A stretch of DNA of 14,402 nucleotides, from assembly GCA_937969125.1 (NCBI GenBank), contig CALBVA010000279.1:1-14402 (forward strand), written 5' to 3'. Shown one piece after another: positions 1 through 5,746 of the stretch. The stretch is from an uncultured Verrucomicrobiales bacterium. GTDB lineage: Bacteria; Verrucomicrobiota; Verrucomicrobiia; Verrucomicrobiales; Akkermansiaceae. The position numbers and the translations under genes were made by a program. Position 1 is the first letter of the stretch. Each line of letters opens with the position of its first letter. The notes under the pieces are model-generated. The model was not told where the DNA came from. It saw only the letters and a list, made by a program, of their open reading frames with translations, and made no database searches.

Positions 1-84
1 GAAGAAGCGAAGGAACTCCGTCCAAAAAAGCGCGGCAAACGCGGTGAGCGCCGTGGTAAGCGAGGCCGCAAGAATGCGGAGTAA
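1..84 (+). CDS. 3' end of an unidentified protein with a basic Arg/Gly/Lys tail
   Basis: Only the last 27 codons lie in the window, in the frame that begins at base 1 and stops with TAA at 82-84. The peptide is strongly basic and rich in Lys, Arg and Gly, with repeats of the type KRG/RRG (for example KKRGKRGERRGKRGRK). Such tails are common on RNA-binding proteins such as RNA helicases, pseudouridine synthases and ribonucleases, but nothing here identifies the family. A strong intrinsic terminator 19 bases after the stop supports this being the genuine end of a gene. I do not recognise the gene and assign no function. Confidence 0.6.
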   Translation, partial: EEAKELRPKKRGKRGERRGKRGRKNAE

Positions 85-102
85 GGCGTCCCCAAAACCT
101 TC

Positions 103-135
103 AAGAGGCTCGTTGAAAAACGGGCCTCTTTTTTT
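103..135 (+). terminator. Rho-independent terminator of the leftmost gene
   Basis: A 10-bp stem (arms 103-112 and 121-130, with one T-G pair) encloses the 8-base loop TTGAAAAA and is followed by an uninterrupted T tract to 135. It lies just after the stop codon at 84, as expected for the end of that transcript. The minus-strand reading has no T tract after the stem, so it is not obviously bidirectional. The rest of the gap to the uppP stop at 228 shows nothing I can name. Confidence 0.85.
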
Positions 136-227
136 ATGAAGAGGTTGCTTCACCGGTTTTCGCGGTGGTTCAATCAAGAGAACGGGCTGCGGGATTTGTA
201 GGATGGATCAGCTTCAACCGGGCAACT

Positions 228-1067
228 CTATCCCTTGCTGAACCAGATCATTCCGGCGATTCCAGCAACGAAGCAGTAGTAGGAGAAGTATTCCAATTTC
301 CCCCGCTTTACTGCGCCCATTACGAGATAGATCGCGAAGAGACCTACCACTGCGGAGGCAATCGCGCCCGCGATGTAGGGACCATTAAAACAGGACTGCA
401 GAGCCTCCCAAAATGACATGGGGGCGATTGCTTCATCATCCGGTCTCATCTTATCCTTGAGGGTTAACACGAATCCTCCAGCAATCGCCGGGATCGACAT
501 CAAGAAGGAAAACTCCGCCGCTTTCTCCGCCTTCACCCCGCTGACCAATCCCGCCGCGATGGTGGAACCGGAGCGTGAAATTCCGGGAAGGATGGCGAAG
601 GCCTGACCGATGCCCATGATCAGCGAACTCTTCAAACCAACCTGACTTTTCCGACCCTTGATGAAACGCGGAACGAACAAAATCAATCCAGTGACGATCA
701 GCAGACCAGAGACCAGTACCGGCTTACCTGGCGCAGCATCGAAATACTTCTTAAAAAGCAAAGCCGCCACCACCGCCGGAATGGTCGCAATTCCCAACCA
801 CATGATCATTTTCCGCTCCTCCACCATTTCCTTTTTATAAAGTGACTCGGTCAAGGCCCAGAGGCTCTTGCGGAAAAAGATGAGCACACTCACCAGAGTG
901 CCGAGGTGCAAAATGATCTCAAAGGAAAGGTCCGGGTGATGGACTCCGCCCTCTTCCCGGATTCCCAGGAGGTATTGCGTCAGGACAATGTGGCCCGATG
1001 AGGAGACGGGGAGAAATTCTGCCAGCCCCTGCACGATTCCCACGATGATTGCTTTCCAGAGTTCCAT
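228..1067 (-). CDS. uppP: Undecaprenyl-diphosphatase UppP (BacA family)
   Basis: Integral membrane enzyme that hydrolyses undecaprenyl diphosphate to the monophosphate, recycling the lipid carrier for peptidoglycan and other envelope polymers; overexpression is known to give bacitracin resistance. At 279 residues it is close to the usual family length. The N-terminal signature runs from Q13 (QGLAEFLPVSSSGH), giving the (E/Q)xxxE motif as Q13 and E17 and the conserved His at 26; the second signature PGISRSGST begins at residue 161 with the catalytic Arg at 165, followed by EFSFLMSIPA near 185. Several long hydrophobic stretches fit the multi-helix topology. The start ATG has no Shine-Dalgarno sequence upstream. 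The gene stands alone and is divergent from the LysM lipoprotein gene across about 105 bases. Confidence 0.97.
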   Translation of the reverse strand: MELWKAIIVGIVQGLAEFLPVSSSGHIVLTQYLLGIREEGGVHHPDLSFEIILHLGTLVSVLIFFRKSLWALTESLYKKEMVEERKMIMWLGIATIPAVVAALLFKKYFDAAPGKPVLVSGLLIVTGLILFVPRFIKGRKSQVGLKSSLIMGIGQAFAILPGISRSGSTIAAGLVSGVKAEKAAEFSFLMSIPAIAGGFVLTLKDKMRPDDEAIAPMSFWEALQSCFNGPYIAGAIASAVVGLFAIYLVMGAVKRGKLEYFSYYCFVAGIAGMIWFSKG

Positions 1068-1137
1068 AACTTTTGGCGGACGCTATCGGGAGGTCGTCAC
1101 CGCGACAAGCTCCCTGATCGGTTGGTCAAAAATTTAT

Positions 1138-1166
1138 TTCGCATTTCCGAAATACTTCGGTATTGT
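1138..1166 (+). promoter_or_regulatory. Candidate promoter giving a leaderless start for the LysM gene
   Basis: TTCGCA (1138-1143) and TATTGT (1161-1166) are separated by 17 bases, each matching four of six positions of the sigma-70 consensus. The -10 ends 6 bases before the ATG at 1173, so transcription would start at about the start codon. The same bases also form the UUCG hairpin at 1151-1164, which would matter only if transcription began farther upstream. This is a match by eye. Confidence 0.35.
1151..1164 (+). other. Short hairpin with a UUCG tetraloop just before a start codon
   Basis: AATAC (1151-1155), loop TTCG, GTATT (1160-1164) make a perfect 5-bp stem closed by the extra-stable C(UUCG)G tetraloop, ending 8 bases before the ATG at 1173. 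An alternative overlapping stem CCGAA/TTCGG (1147-1160) competes with it. If the mRNA includes this stretch, the hairpin would sit where a ribosome lands; if the mRNA is leaderless it is only DNA sequence. Confidence 0.4.
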
Positions 1167-1172
1167 AGTGCT

Positions 1173-1589
1173 ATGAAAGCAACACTTCTTTTGCTCCTTC
1201 CCTTTGCATCCGCAGCCCTCCTCACCACCTCCTGCACCCAGAATCAGGGTGCGGTTGATGCCCCCGTCGCTCCGCCCGCCAATACTGGAAATGCTTACGG
1301 CGTTCCAGGCCAGCCCGCTCCCGGTGGCTACGTTCAGGAAGCCGCACCTTACCAGCCGGTGAATCCGATCAATCCTCCCGCGATTCCTGCTCCGCCGACA
1401 GTCCCCAATTACACTCCGCCACCTGCAACGACCACTTCCGGCGGAACGACCCACAATATTCAAAAGGGCGATTCTCTCTGGGGGCTCTCGCGTCGCTACG
1501 GCGTGAGTATCGATGCCATCCGCCAAGCCAACAACCTCAGCGGAGACACCATCATCACCGGGCAGCCCCTCATCATTCCCGGACGCTGA
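1173..1589 (+). CDS. LysM-domain lipoprotein
   Basis: Predicted lipid-anchored envelope protein of 138 residues with a C-terminal peptidoglycan-binding LysM domain. The N-terminus has a Lys at position 2, a hydrophobic stretch and a lipobox-like TTSC with the lipidation Cys at residue 21; Thr at -3 is not the commonest lipobox residue. Residues about 30-90 are a Pro/Ala/Gly-rich linker. The LysM domain spans roughly 92-136 with the typical pattern GDSLWGLSRRYGV, AIRQANNL and GQPLIIP. I chose the ATG at 1173 rather than the in-frame one at 1122 because it places the signal peptide at the N-terminus. Likely role: anchoring in the envelope by binding peptidoglycan; no enzymatic domain is present. 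It ends in a strong terminator and is probably monocistronic. Confidence 0.88.
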   Translation: MKATLLLLLPFASAALLTTSCTQNQGAVDAPVAPPANTGNAYGVPGQPAPGGYVQEAAPYQPVNPINPPAIPAPPTVPNYTPPPATTTSGGTTHNIQKGDSLWGLSRRYGVSIDAIRQANNLSGDTIITGQPLIIPGR

Positions 1590-1626
1590 TCCGGTTAGGA
1601 ACTTCCCTATCCTCTCATCATCCCAT

Positions 1627-1663
1627 AAAAGCGGATCGGTTTTAATGCCGGTCCGCTTTTTTT
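1627..1663 (+). terminator. Strong intrinsic terminator between the LysM and thioredoxin-like genes
   Basis: A 13-bp stem (arms 1627-1639 and 1648-1660, one T-G pair) with the 8-base loop TTTTAATG is followed by a T tract through 1663. It lies 37 bases after the LysM stop and ends only 8 bases before the ATG of the next gene at 1672, leaving no room for a promoter between terminator and gene. Confidence 0.9.
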
Positions 1664-1671
1664 CTAACTCC

Positions 1672-2658
1672 ATGAAATCACTCTCACTTCTCCTCGCCCT
1701 TTCGCTGCCGCTCTCCGCGCAAAAACTTCCCGAAGACAATCGCGAAGACCTTGTCACCGCTCTGATGGAATCACGTGATCCGAAGGCCTTCGAAGTTGCT
1801 GTCACCAACGCCAGAAATGGTAAAGTTCCGGAGCAGACGATCATCGAAGCGCGTTTCCTTTACCTCGTTGATCAGGGCGATGAGGCGAAGCTCGCAGCCT
1901 ACTCTCAAACGATGCAGAAACAACTGCCAGACTTCACCATTGAGGACAGTGCAATCTTCGCAGTGCGCGAGGACTTTGAGAGCGTCATCCAATACACCCT
2001 TGCTCTCGCTGCACTCCAGAAGAAGGACAATACTCTTTTTAAAAAGCACATCACCGAGGCTTTCTGGCTCAGCCCAAATCAGGGGGTGCAATTCGCGCCT
2101 CTCATCAATGAAGTAAGAATGAACCAGGAGATGGCGAAGCTCACCATTGACCTGACGACGAGCTTCGAAAACCAACGCAAACCAGGAGCGCTGATTTCGT
2201 TAAAAGAACTGATGGGAGACTCCCCTGCCATCCTGCTTCACCTCTGGAACCCTTGGGTCCAGCAGTCCATGATCAGTATGCAAGACTATGCGGTAGTGGC
2301 GAAGCACCTCACGGAAAACAAGATCCCACCGGTCTCTCTGCTCCTCAGCGGCACCGCCGAATCGCGGGAGGCTGCCGATAACTTTCTCAAGGAAAACCCT
2401 GAAACAACTCCCGGCTCCTGGCTGGTGGACAAGGAGCGGGACTCCCTCTCCGCGAAGCTGCGTGTGCAGACCTTTCCGGTCTTTGTGCTCATCGATAACA
2501 AGGGAAAGATCCTCTTCAATGGCGACCCTTCAATGACCGCCCTTTGGGATGAATTACAGAAACTCTCCCCGAAAATCAAGCGACCTACGAAGGACTCCGT
2601 ACTTCCTGACCCACGTGAAAACCAACCTACGGAAGGGGTGGATCAACGCGGCGAATAA
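1672..2658 (+). CDS. Secreted thioredoxin-fold protein lacking the CxxC motif
   Basis: 328-residue protein with a signal peptide (KSLSLLLALSLPLSA, probable cleavage after LSA at about residue 16). Residues about 20-165 look all-helical, perhaps TPR-like, and are not recognised. Residues about 177-310 resemble a TlpA/thioredoxin domain: the strand and turn HLWNPWVQQS sit where redox-active family members carry WxxWCxxC, so the two catalytic Cys are replaced by Val196 and Ser199. The cis-Pro region is kept (TFPVFVLID, Pro269), followed by the usual GKILFNGD strand. It should therefore not be a disulfide oxidoreductase; a structural, chaperone or binding role is inferred. I took the ATG at 1672 because it begins the signal peptide, although the frame is open upstream to 1513. 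No Shine-Dalgarno sequence is visible and a terminator lies immediately upstream. Confidence 0.8.
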   Translation: MKSLSLLLALSLPLSAQKLPEDNREDLVTALMESRDPKAFEVAVTNARNGKVPEQTIIEARFLYLVDQGDEAKLAAYSQTMQKQLPDFTIEDSAIFAVREDFESVIQYTLALAALQKKDNTLFKKHITEAFWLSPNQGVQFAPLINEVRMNQEMAKLTIDLTTSFENQRKPGALISLKELMGDSPAILLHLWNPWVQQSMISMQDYAVVAKHLTENKIPPVSLLLSGTAESREAADNFLKENPETTPGSWLVDKERDSLSAKLRVQTFPVFVLIDNKGKILFNGDPSMTALWDELQKLSPKIKRPTKDSVLPDPRENQPTEGVDQRGE

Positions 2659-2682
2659 AAAGAATGATGTCACCATAGGACT

Positions 2683-2703
2683 TTAACCTTGAACTATAGT
2701 TAA
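2683..2703 (+). promoter_or_regulatory. Candidate operator and -10 box upstream of the BlaI-type gene
   Basis: The perfect palindrome AACTATAGTT (2692-2701) overlaps a wider inverted repeat TTAAC (2683-2687) and GTTAA (2699-2703). TATAGT at 2695-2700 matches the -10 consensus at five of six positions, though no good -35 lies 16-18 bases upstream. BlaI/MecI repressors bind short palindromes overlapping promoters and often repress themselves, so this is a reasonable autoregulatory site; it does not match the classical TACAnnTGTA-like sequence, and the link is inference. Confidence 0.35.
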
Positions 2704-2743
2704 CTCTCGGGCTTTCTCCTTATCAGCCTTACTTCTTATTCAC

Positions 2744-3493
2744 GTGCCACGTTACGAAGAACCATCCCCGCAGGAACTCCACGCTCTCGCCACCCTCTGG
2801 AACGAAGGACCAAGTACGGTAAGCTTCGTACATGAATCTCTGCATGCCGAAGATGAGCGCACTTACACCACGATCCTCACGGTGATGCGGAACCTCGAGA
2901 AGAAGAACCTCGCTGCGAGAAGCCGCGATGGCAGGGCACATGTTTACGAAGCGAAAGTCGACCGGGACACCATTATCAAACCCAGGATGAAGGACCTCGT
3001 TGAAAATGCTTTTGGGGGCAGCCTCGGCGAGGCTATCCTCTCACTAATCTCCGTTGGTGTTTTAACACCCGAAGAGAAAAGCGCGGTCACCCGCGTCATT
3101 AAACAGCACAAAGCCATGGCTGCTAAAAAAAAGACCACAACCAAAAAGAAGGCCGCTAAAAAGGCCGTCAAAAAAACCGTGAAGCGGGCCGCTAAAAAGG
3201 CCGCCAAAAAAGCTGCACGCAAGCCTGCCAAGAAGGCGGCTAAGAAGGTCGCTAAAAAAGCGACGAAGAAAGTAGCGAAGAAAGCAACCAAGAAGAAGGT
3301 CGCCAAGAAAGCTGCTAAAAAGAAAACCGCTAAAAAGGCGGCCAAGAAAGTCGCTAAAAAAGCTGCCAAGAAAAAGGTAGCGAAGAAAGCTGCCAAGAAG
3401 GTCGCCAAGAAAGCTGCTAAAAAAACGGCAAAGAAAGCTGCTAAGAAAGCCGCTAAAAAGTCAGCTAAAAAAGCAGCACGAAAGAAAAAGTAA
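2744..3493 (+). CDS. BlaI/MecI-family repressor fused to a histone H1-like Lys/Ala tail
   Basis: 249 residues in two parts. Residues 1-124 are a BlaI/MecI/CopY-family winged helix: SPQELHALATLW, the recognition-helix segment RTYTTILTVMRNLEKKN and the wing RDGRAHVYEA are typical, followed by a dimerisation segment ending LTPEEKSAVTRVIKQHK. Residues 125-249 are almost only Lys and Ala with some Val, Thr and Arg, in AAKK/VAKK/TAKK steps like bacterial H1-like proteins and AlgP. No BlaR1-type sensor protease or beta-lactamase gene is nearby. The gene starts with GTG, no Shine-Dalgarno sequence is seen, and it ends in its own terminator. The tail should bind DNA without sequence preference; the whole could be a site-directed nucleoid protein (inference). 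An ATG at 3116, exactly at the domain border, could give the tail alone. Confidence 0.88.
   Translation: MPRYEEPSPQELHALATLWNEGPSTVSFVHESLHAEDERTYTTILTVMRNLEKKNLAARSRDGRAHVYEAKVDRDTIIKPRMKDLVENAFGGSLGEAILSLISVGVLTPEEKSAVTRVIKQHKAMAAKKKTTTKKKAAKKAVKKTVKRAAKKAAKKAARKPAKKAAKKVAKKATKKVAKKATKKKVAKKAAKKKTAKKAAKKVAKKAAKKKVAKKAAKKVAKKAAKKTAKKAAKKAAKKSAKKAARKKK
3119..3490 (+). repeat. Degenerate coding repeat for the Lys/Ala tail
   Basis: About 370 bases of imperfect tandem units of 12-15 bases encoding AAKK and VAKK steps, such as GCTAAAAAG, GCCAAGAAA and GTCGCTAAAAAA. Lys codons AAA and AAG and Ala codons GCT, GCC and GCG are mixed, so the units differ at third positions; this suggests selection on the peptide rather than very recent copying. 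The region is prone to length change by slippage and to assembly error. Confidence 0.85.
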
Positions 3494-3517
3494 GGACTCC
3501 TTCCCAACAAAGCTCTC

Positions 3518-3552
3518 AAAGGGATGCCTCCAGCCGGGGCATCCCTTTTTTT
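3518..3552 (+). terminator. Intrinsic terminator after the BlaI-H1 gene
   Basis: An 11-bp perfect stem (arms 3518-3528 and 3538-3548, extendable by a T-G and a C-G pair) is followed by T residues to 3552. It lies 24 bases after the stop codon. The ribBA gene converges from the right; on the minus strand the stem is followed by only a short TTTGAG, so it may terminate that transcript weakly as well. Confidence 0.9.
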
Positions 3553-3568
3553 ATTCACTCATTTGAGA

Positions 3569-3610
3569 TCACCACCGACATCTAGATGTGAAGCACGCTA
3601 GAGGTGGTGA
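3569..3610 (-). other. Nested inverted repeats across the ribBA stop codon
   Basis: TCACCACC (3569-3576) and GGTGGTGA (3603-3610) are perfect 8-bp inverted arms, and between them lies the perfect 12-bp palindrome ACATCTAGATGT (3578-3589). One arm includes the last His codons of ribBA. In the ribBA mRNA this can fold into a 3'-end stem, but no T tract follows, so it is not a classical terminator; it might stabilise the transcript end. Confidence 0.4.
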
Positions 3611-4797
3611 CCCATACGGGTGCGTTTAGTCTCCAGATACTTTTCGTTATGCGGATTGGACGGTTGGCGTACCGGCACCTGCTCCACGATTTCCAATCCG
3701 TAGCCTTCCAGACCGACCACCTTTTTCGGGTTATTCGTCAGGAGGCGGATTTTGCGAACACCTAAATCATACAGCATCTGCGCGCCCATTCCGTAGTCGC
3801 GGAGATCGGAAGCATAGCCCAGTTTTTCATTCGCTTCGATGGTGTCCAGCCCCTGTTCCTGTAGCTTGTAGGCATGGATTTTAGCGGCCAATCCGATCCC
3901 GCGTCCTTCCTGTCGGAGATAGAGGAGCACTCCCCCCTCCTTTGAAATTTGCGCCAGCGCGGTGTGCAGCTGCCCACCGCAATCGCAGCGACGCGAACCA
4001 AAGACATCCCCGGTGAGACACTCCGAGTGCACCCGCACCGTCGTCGGCTCTTCAGGGTTAATCTCTCCGCGCACCAGGGCGAGGTGTTCCGAATCATCCG
4101 TGCTCACATGATAGAGGTGACATTGGAAATCTCCAAAATCGGTCGGCATTTCAATGACCTCTTCACAGGTCACCAGACGCTCGGAGCGCCGACGATACTC
4201 GATCAATTGCGCGATCGTGCAGGCCTTTAGCCCATGCTTTTCCTGATAGTCACCCAGGTCACCCACGCGGCCCATTGTCCCGTCTTCGTGCATGATTTCA
4301 CAAATCACCCCGGCCGATGGCAAACCAGCCAGCTTTGCGAGATCCACCGAGGCCTCGGTGTGGCCGGCTCGGCGTAGCACGCCACCTTCCATTGCCTGAA
4401 GCGGGAAAATATGTCCGGGCTGCACGAAGGCAGATGCCCGGGTCTCCGGATCTGCCAGAAGCTGAATGGTCAGTGCCCGGTCCGCTGCCGAAATCCCGGT
4501 GGTGATGCCCTTAGCTGCATCGATCGAGATGGTGAAGGCTGTCTTGTGAGCCTCGCGATTCTTCGGAGCCATCGGCGGCAGGTCTAATGCCTCCGCCCGC
4601 TCTTGCTCGATGGGCGTGCAAATGAGGCCGCGTCCATGATTCGCCATAAATGCAATCGTCTCCGGTGTCGCGAGAGAGGCCGCTGCGATGAGATCGGCCT
4701 CATTCTCACGCCCCGGATCATCCGCGACGATGACAATCCGACCCGCCTTCACTTCAGCGATGATTTCCGGGATCGGAGAAAATTTCAGCTCACTCAT
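3598..4797 (-). CDS. ribBA: Bifunctional 3,4-dihydroxy-2-butanone-4-phosphate synthase / GTP cyclohydrolase II
   Basis: Cytosolic enzyme opening both branches of riboflavin synthesis: it makes 3,4-dihydroxy-2-butanone 4-phosphate from ribulose 5-phosphate, and the pyrimidine precursor from GTP. Numbered from the ATG at 4797 (399 residues), the RibB half covers about 1-203 with DDPGRENEADL from residue 26, GHTEASVDL from 145 and ICEIMHEDGTM near 165. The RibA half covers about 206-398 with the zinc ligands Cys260, Cys271 and Cys273 in CLTGDVFGSRRCDCG, then LRQEGRGIGL and YGMGAQML. Both sets of key motifs look intact, so both activities are expected. A GTG two codons upstream (4803) is an alternative start. 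No FMN riboswitch is visible upstream; a promoter-like pair lies directly before the start. ribH is 950 bases away on the other strand. Confidence 0.97.
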   Translation of the reverse strand: MSELKFSPIPEIIAEVKAGRIVIVADDPGRENEADLIAAASLATPETIAFMANHGRGLICTPIEQERAEALDLPPMAPKNREAHKTAFTISIDAAKGITTGISAADRALTIQLLADPETRASAFVQPGHIFPLQAMEGGVLRRAGHTEASVDLAKLAGLPSAGVICEIMHEDGTMGRVGDLGDYQEKHGLKACTIAQLIEYRRRSERLVTCEEVIEMPTDFGDFQCHLYHVSTDDSEHLALVRGEINPEEPTTVRVHSECLTGDVFGSRRCDCGGQLHTALAQISKEGGVLLYLRQEGRGIGLAAKIHAYKLQEQGLDTIEANEKLGYASDLRDYGMGAQMLYDLGVRKIRLLTNNPKKVVGLEGYGLEIVEQVPVRQPSNPHNEKYLETKRTRMGHHL

Positions 4798-4806
4798 GAG
4801 CACGAG

Positions 4807-4834
4807 ATTATGGCATCATTTACGGCGGAGGCAA
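4807..4834 (-). promoter_or_regulatory. Candidate ribBA promoter adjacent to the start codon
   Basis: On the minus strand TTGCCT (4829-4834) and CATAAT (4807-4812, five of six consensus positions) are 16 bases apart. The -10 ends 9 bases before the ATG at 4797, so the mRNA would begin within a few bases of it or at the upstream GTG. Recognised by eye only. Confidence 0.45.
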
Positions 4835-4897
4835 GATCAGCCCAAAGGTGGAAGCTTGTTCATTGGCGCGGCTGCCTCCCACTCATCCAAAGCGTGA

Positions 4898-4925
4898 TTG
4901 AGTTGGTCCGTCATGAGATTAGAGT
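4898..4925 (+). promoter_or_regulatory. Candidate promoter for the three-helix membrane protein
   Basis: TTGAGT (4898-4903) and TAGAGT (4920-4925) are 16 bases apart, each with four of six consensus positions. The -10 ends 6 bases before the ATG at 4932, which again predicts a leaderless mRNA. This gene and ribBA are divergent, with about 130 bases between their starts and no other feature seen there. Confidence 0.35.
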
Positions 4926-4931
4926 CATCAA

Positions 4932-5432
4932 ATGCCCCCGCCGCCTATCCCAGAGAACCACAAGGATCAGGACCACATGCAGCTGCTCTCGATCTTCCAC
5001 TACGTCATGGCTGGCTTCGCGCTCCTAATGATTGCCGGTCTCTTTCTGCACTGCCAACCCTTCTTCATGGTGACCGAAAGCGGAGCCATGAACCTTGGTC
5101 AGGTGAAGGGGCCCAACGGCGAGATTCGCACTATGCAGTCCGCCGTGAATCATCAACAAGTGATGGAGACCGTAACCAGTATCCTGATGGTCGTTTACTG
5201 GGTTTTGGGAGTCTTGTCTTTCCTCGCCTGCATCGGCAACTTTCTCTCCGCCCGCTGGCTTACCAGACGGAAGAACCGTTTCTTCTCCCTATTAGTTGCT
5301 GGGTTCAATTGTCTCAATATTCCGCTTGGAACTGCCCTTGGAGTTTTCACCATCATCGTGCTGCAGCGTCCCGCCATTGCGCGGAGCTATCGTAGTGCGG
5401 AGCGCTCTGCGCCCCAAATCCTCCCAGCGTGA
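4932..5432 (+). CDS. Small membrane protein with three predicted transmembrane helices
   Basis: 166-residue inner-membrane protein of unknown function. A short hydrophilic, Pro-rich N-terminus precedes hydrophobic segments at about 18-40, 80-105 and 117-144; between the first two is a polar loop of about 40 residues, and a basic stretch (RWLTRRKNR, 108-116) separates the last two, suggesting that this short loop is cytoplasmic. The start of the first helix (QLLSIFHYVMAGFALL) resembles uncharacterised membrane proteins common in Verrucomicrobia and Planctomycetes; this is recollection of a pattern, not a named family. The tail is Ser/Arg/Pro-rich. No enzymatic motif is seen. The promoter-like sequence directly upstream suggests its own transcript, divergent from ribBA; ribH downstream has its own promoter candidate. 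Confidence 0.75.
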   Translation: MPPPPIPENHKDQDHMQLLSIFHYVMAGFALLMIAGLFLHCQPFFMVTESGAMNLGQVKGPNGEIRTMQSAVNHQQVMETVTSILMVVYWVLGVLSFLACIGNFLSARWLTRRKNRFFSLLVAGFNCLNIPLGTALGVFTIIVLQRPAIARSYRSAERSAPQILPA

Positions 5433-5510
5433 TTCCTTGCGGGCCCGCATTGTCCCGGCCTATGCCGAGGATACGCAAAACAAACAAGCGGCTGGCCAAG
5501 CATTTACGCT

Positions 5511-5666
5511 TTGAGATGCACTTCACGTCGACTGGAGTTTCCTCTGGCTCAATCAGATCGAGCAATCCTTGCCTATATTGAGGAGCACAACGAAAATCCC
5601 AAAGCCTCCATCTGGACGAAGACAGCTGAGGAAATTTTCGACAAAATCACGAATTCTTTTCGCTAA
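5511..5666 (+). CDS. Doubtful small ORF, possibly the 3' part of a frameshifted gene
   Basis: From a TTG at 5511 to TAA at 5664-5666 this frame encodes 51 residues whose second half looks protein-like: FPLAQSDRAILAYIEEHNEN and SIWTKTAEEIFDKIT, an amphipathic helical pattern. The frame has no ATG. An ATG at 5462 in the neighbouring frame starts a basic peptide (MPRIRKTNKRLAKHLRFEMH) that ends at 5581; joining the two by a +1 shift near 5525-5535 would give a protein of about 68 residues. It could be a genuine small gene with a non-ATG start, a pseudogene, a sequencing indel, or chance. I do not recognise a family. Confidence 0.3.
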   Translation: MRCTSRRLEFPLAQSDRAILAYIEEHNENPKASIWTKTAEEIFDKITNSFR

Positions 5667-5708
5667 CCAAACTTAGCGAGCTTCACACTCGATGTTGATC
5701 GCCCCTCA

Positions 5709-5737
5709 TTGACAAAGCTGAAATCCCTGACCATATC
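5709..5737 (+). promoter_or_regulatory. Candidate ribH-nusB promoter with a perfect -35 box
   Basis: TTGACA (5709-5714) matches the -35 consensus exactly and is followed after 17 bases by CATATC (5732-5737), a weak -10. Transcription would start around 5744, about 3 bases before the ribH ATG at 5747, so ribH would have almost no leader. Confidence 0.5.
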
Positions 5738-5746
5738 ACCGCCCTC

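Larger units (their letters stand above)
5433..5746. other. 314-base stretch without a confident gene
   Basis: Between the membrane protein gene and ribH. It begins with the perfect palindrome GCGGGCCCGC (5439-5448), without a T tract. Bases 5462-5666 hold two overlapping small reading frames that may be a broken or frameshifted small gene (listed separately). Bases 5667-5746 contain the ribH promoter candidate. No tRNA or riboswitch-like structure was recognised; in particular I do not see the conserved FMN-riboswitch core. Confidence 0.6.

Noticed and set aside
2744..3115. A bla/mec-type resistance regulatory locus
   Set aside because: The BlaI-type domain is present, but no BlaR1/MecR1 sensor protease or beta-lactamase lies in the window; BlaI-family regulators control many other functions.
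3119..3490. Tandem repeat considered as a CRISPR array or satellite
   Set aside because: Units are 12-15 bases, degenerate, in frame, and encode AAKK steps; there are no unique spacers.
2944..3558. 204-residue reading frame on the minus strand rich in Ala, Phe and Leu
   Set aside because: It is the mirror of the Lys/Ala-coding repeat: Lys codons read backwards give Phe/Leu codons. It has no family features and no promoter.
4804..4931. FMN riboswitch in front of ribBA, or before ribH at 5667-5746
   Set aside because: The conserved FMN-riboswitch core sequence is not present in either leader, and the promoter candidates leave almost no leader RNA.
5296..5514. 72-residue frame overlapping the end of the membrane protein gene
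   Set aside because: It overlaps the third helix of a better-supported gene and its peptide is an Arg/Ser/Pro-rich out-of-frame product.
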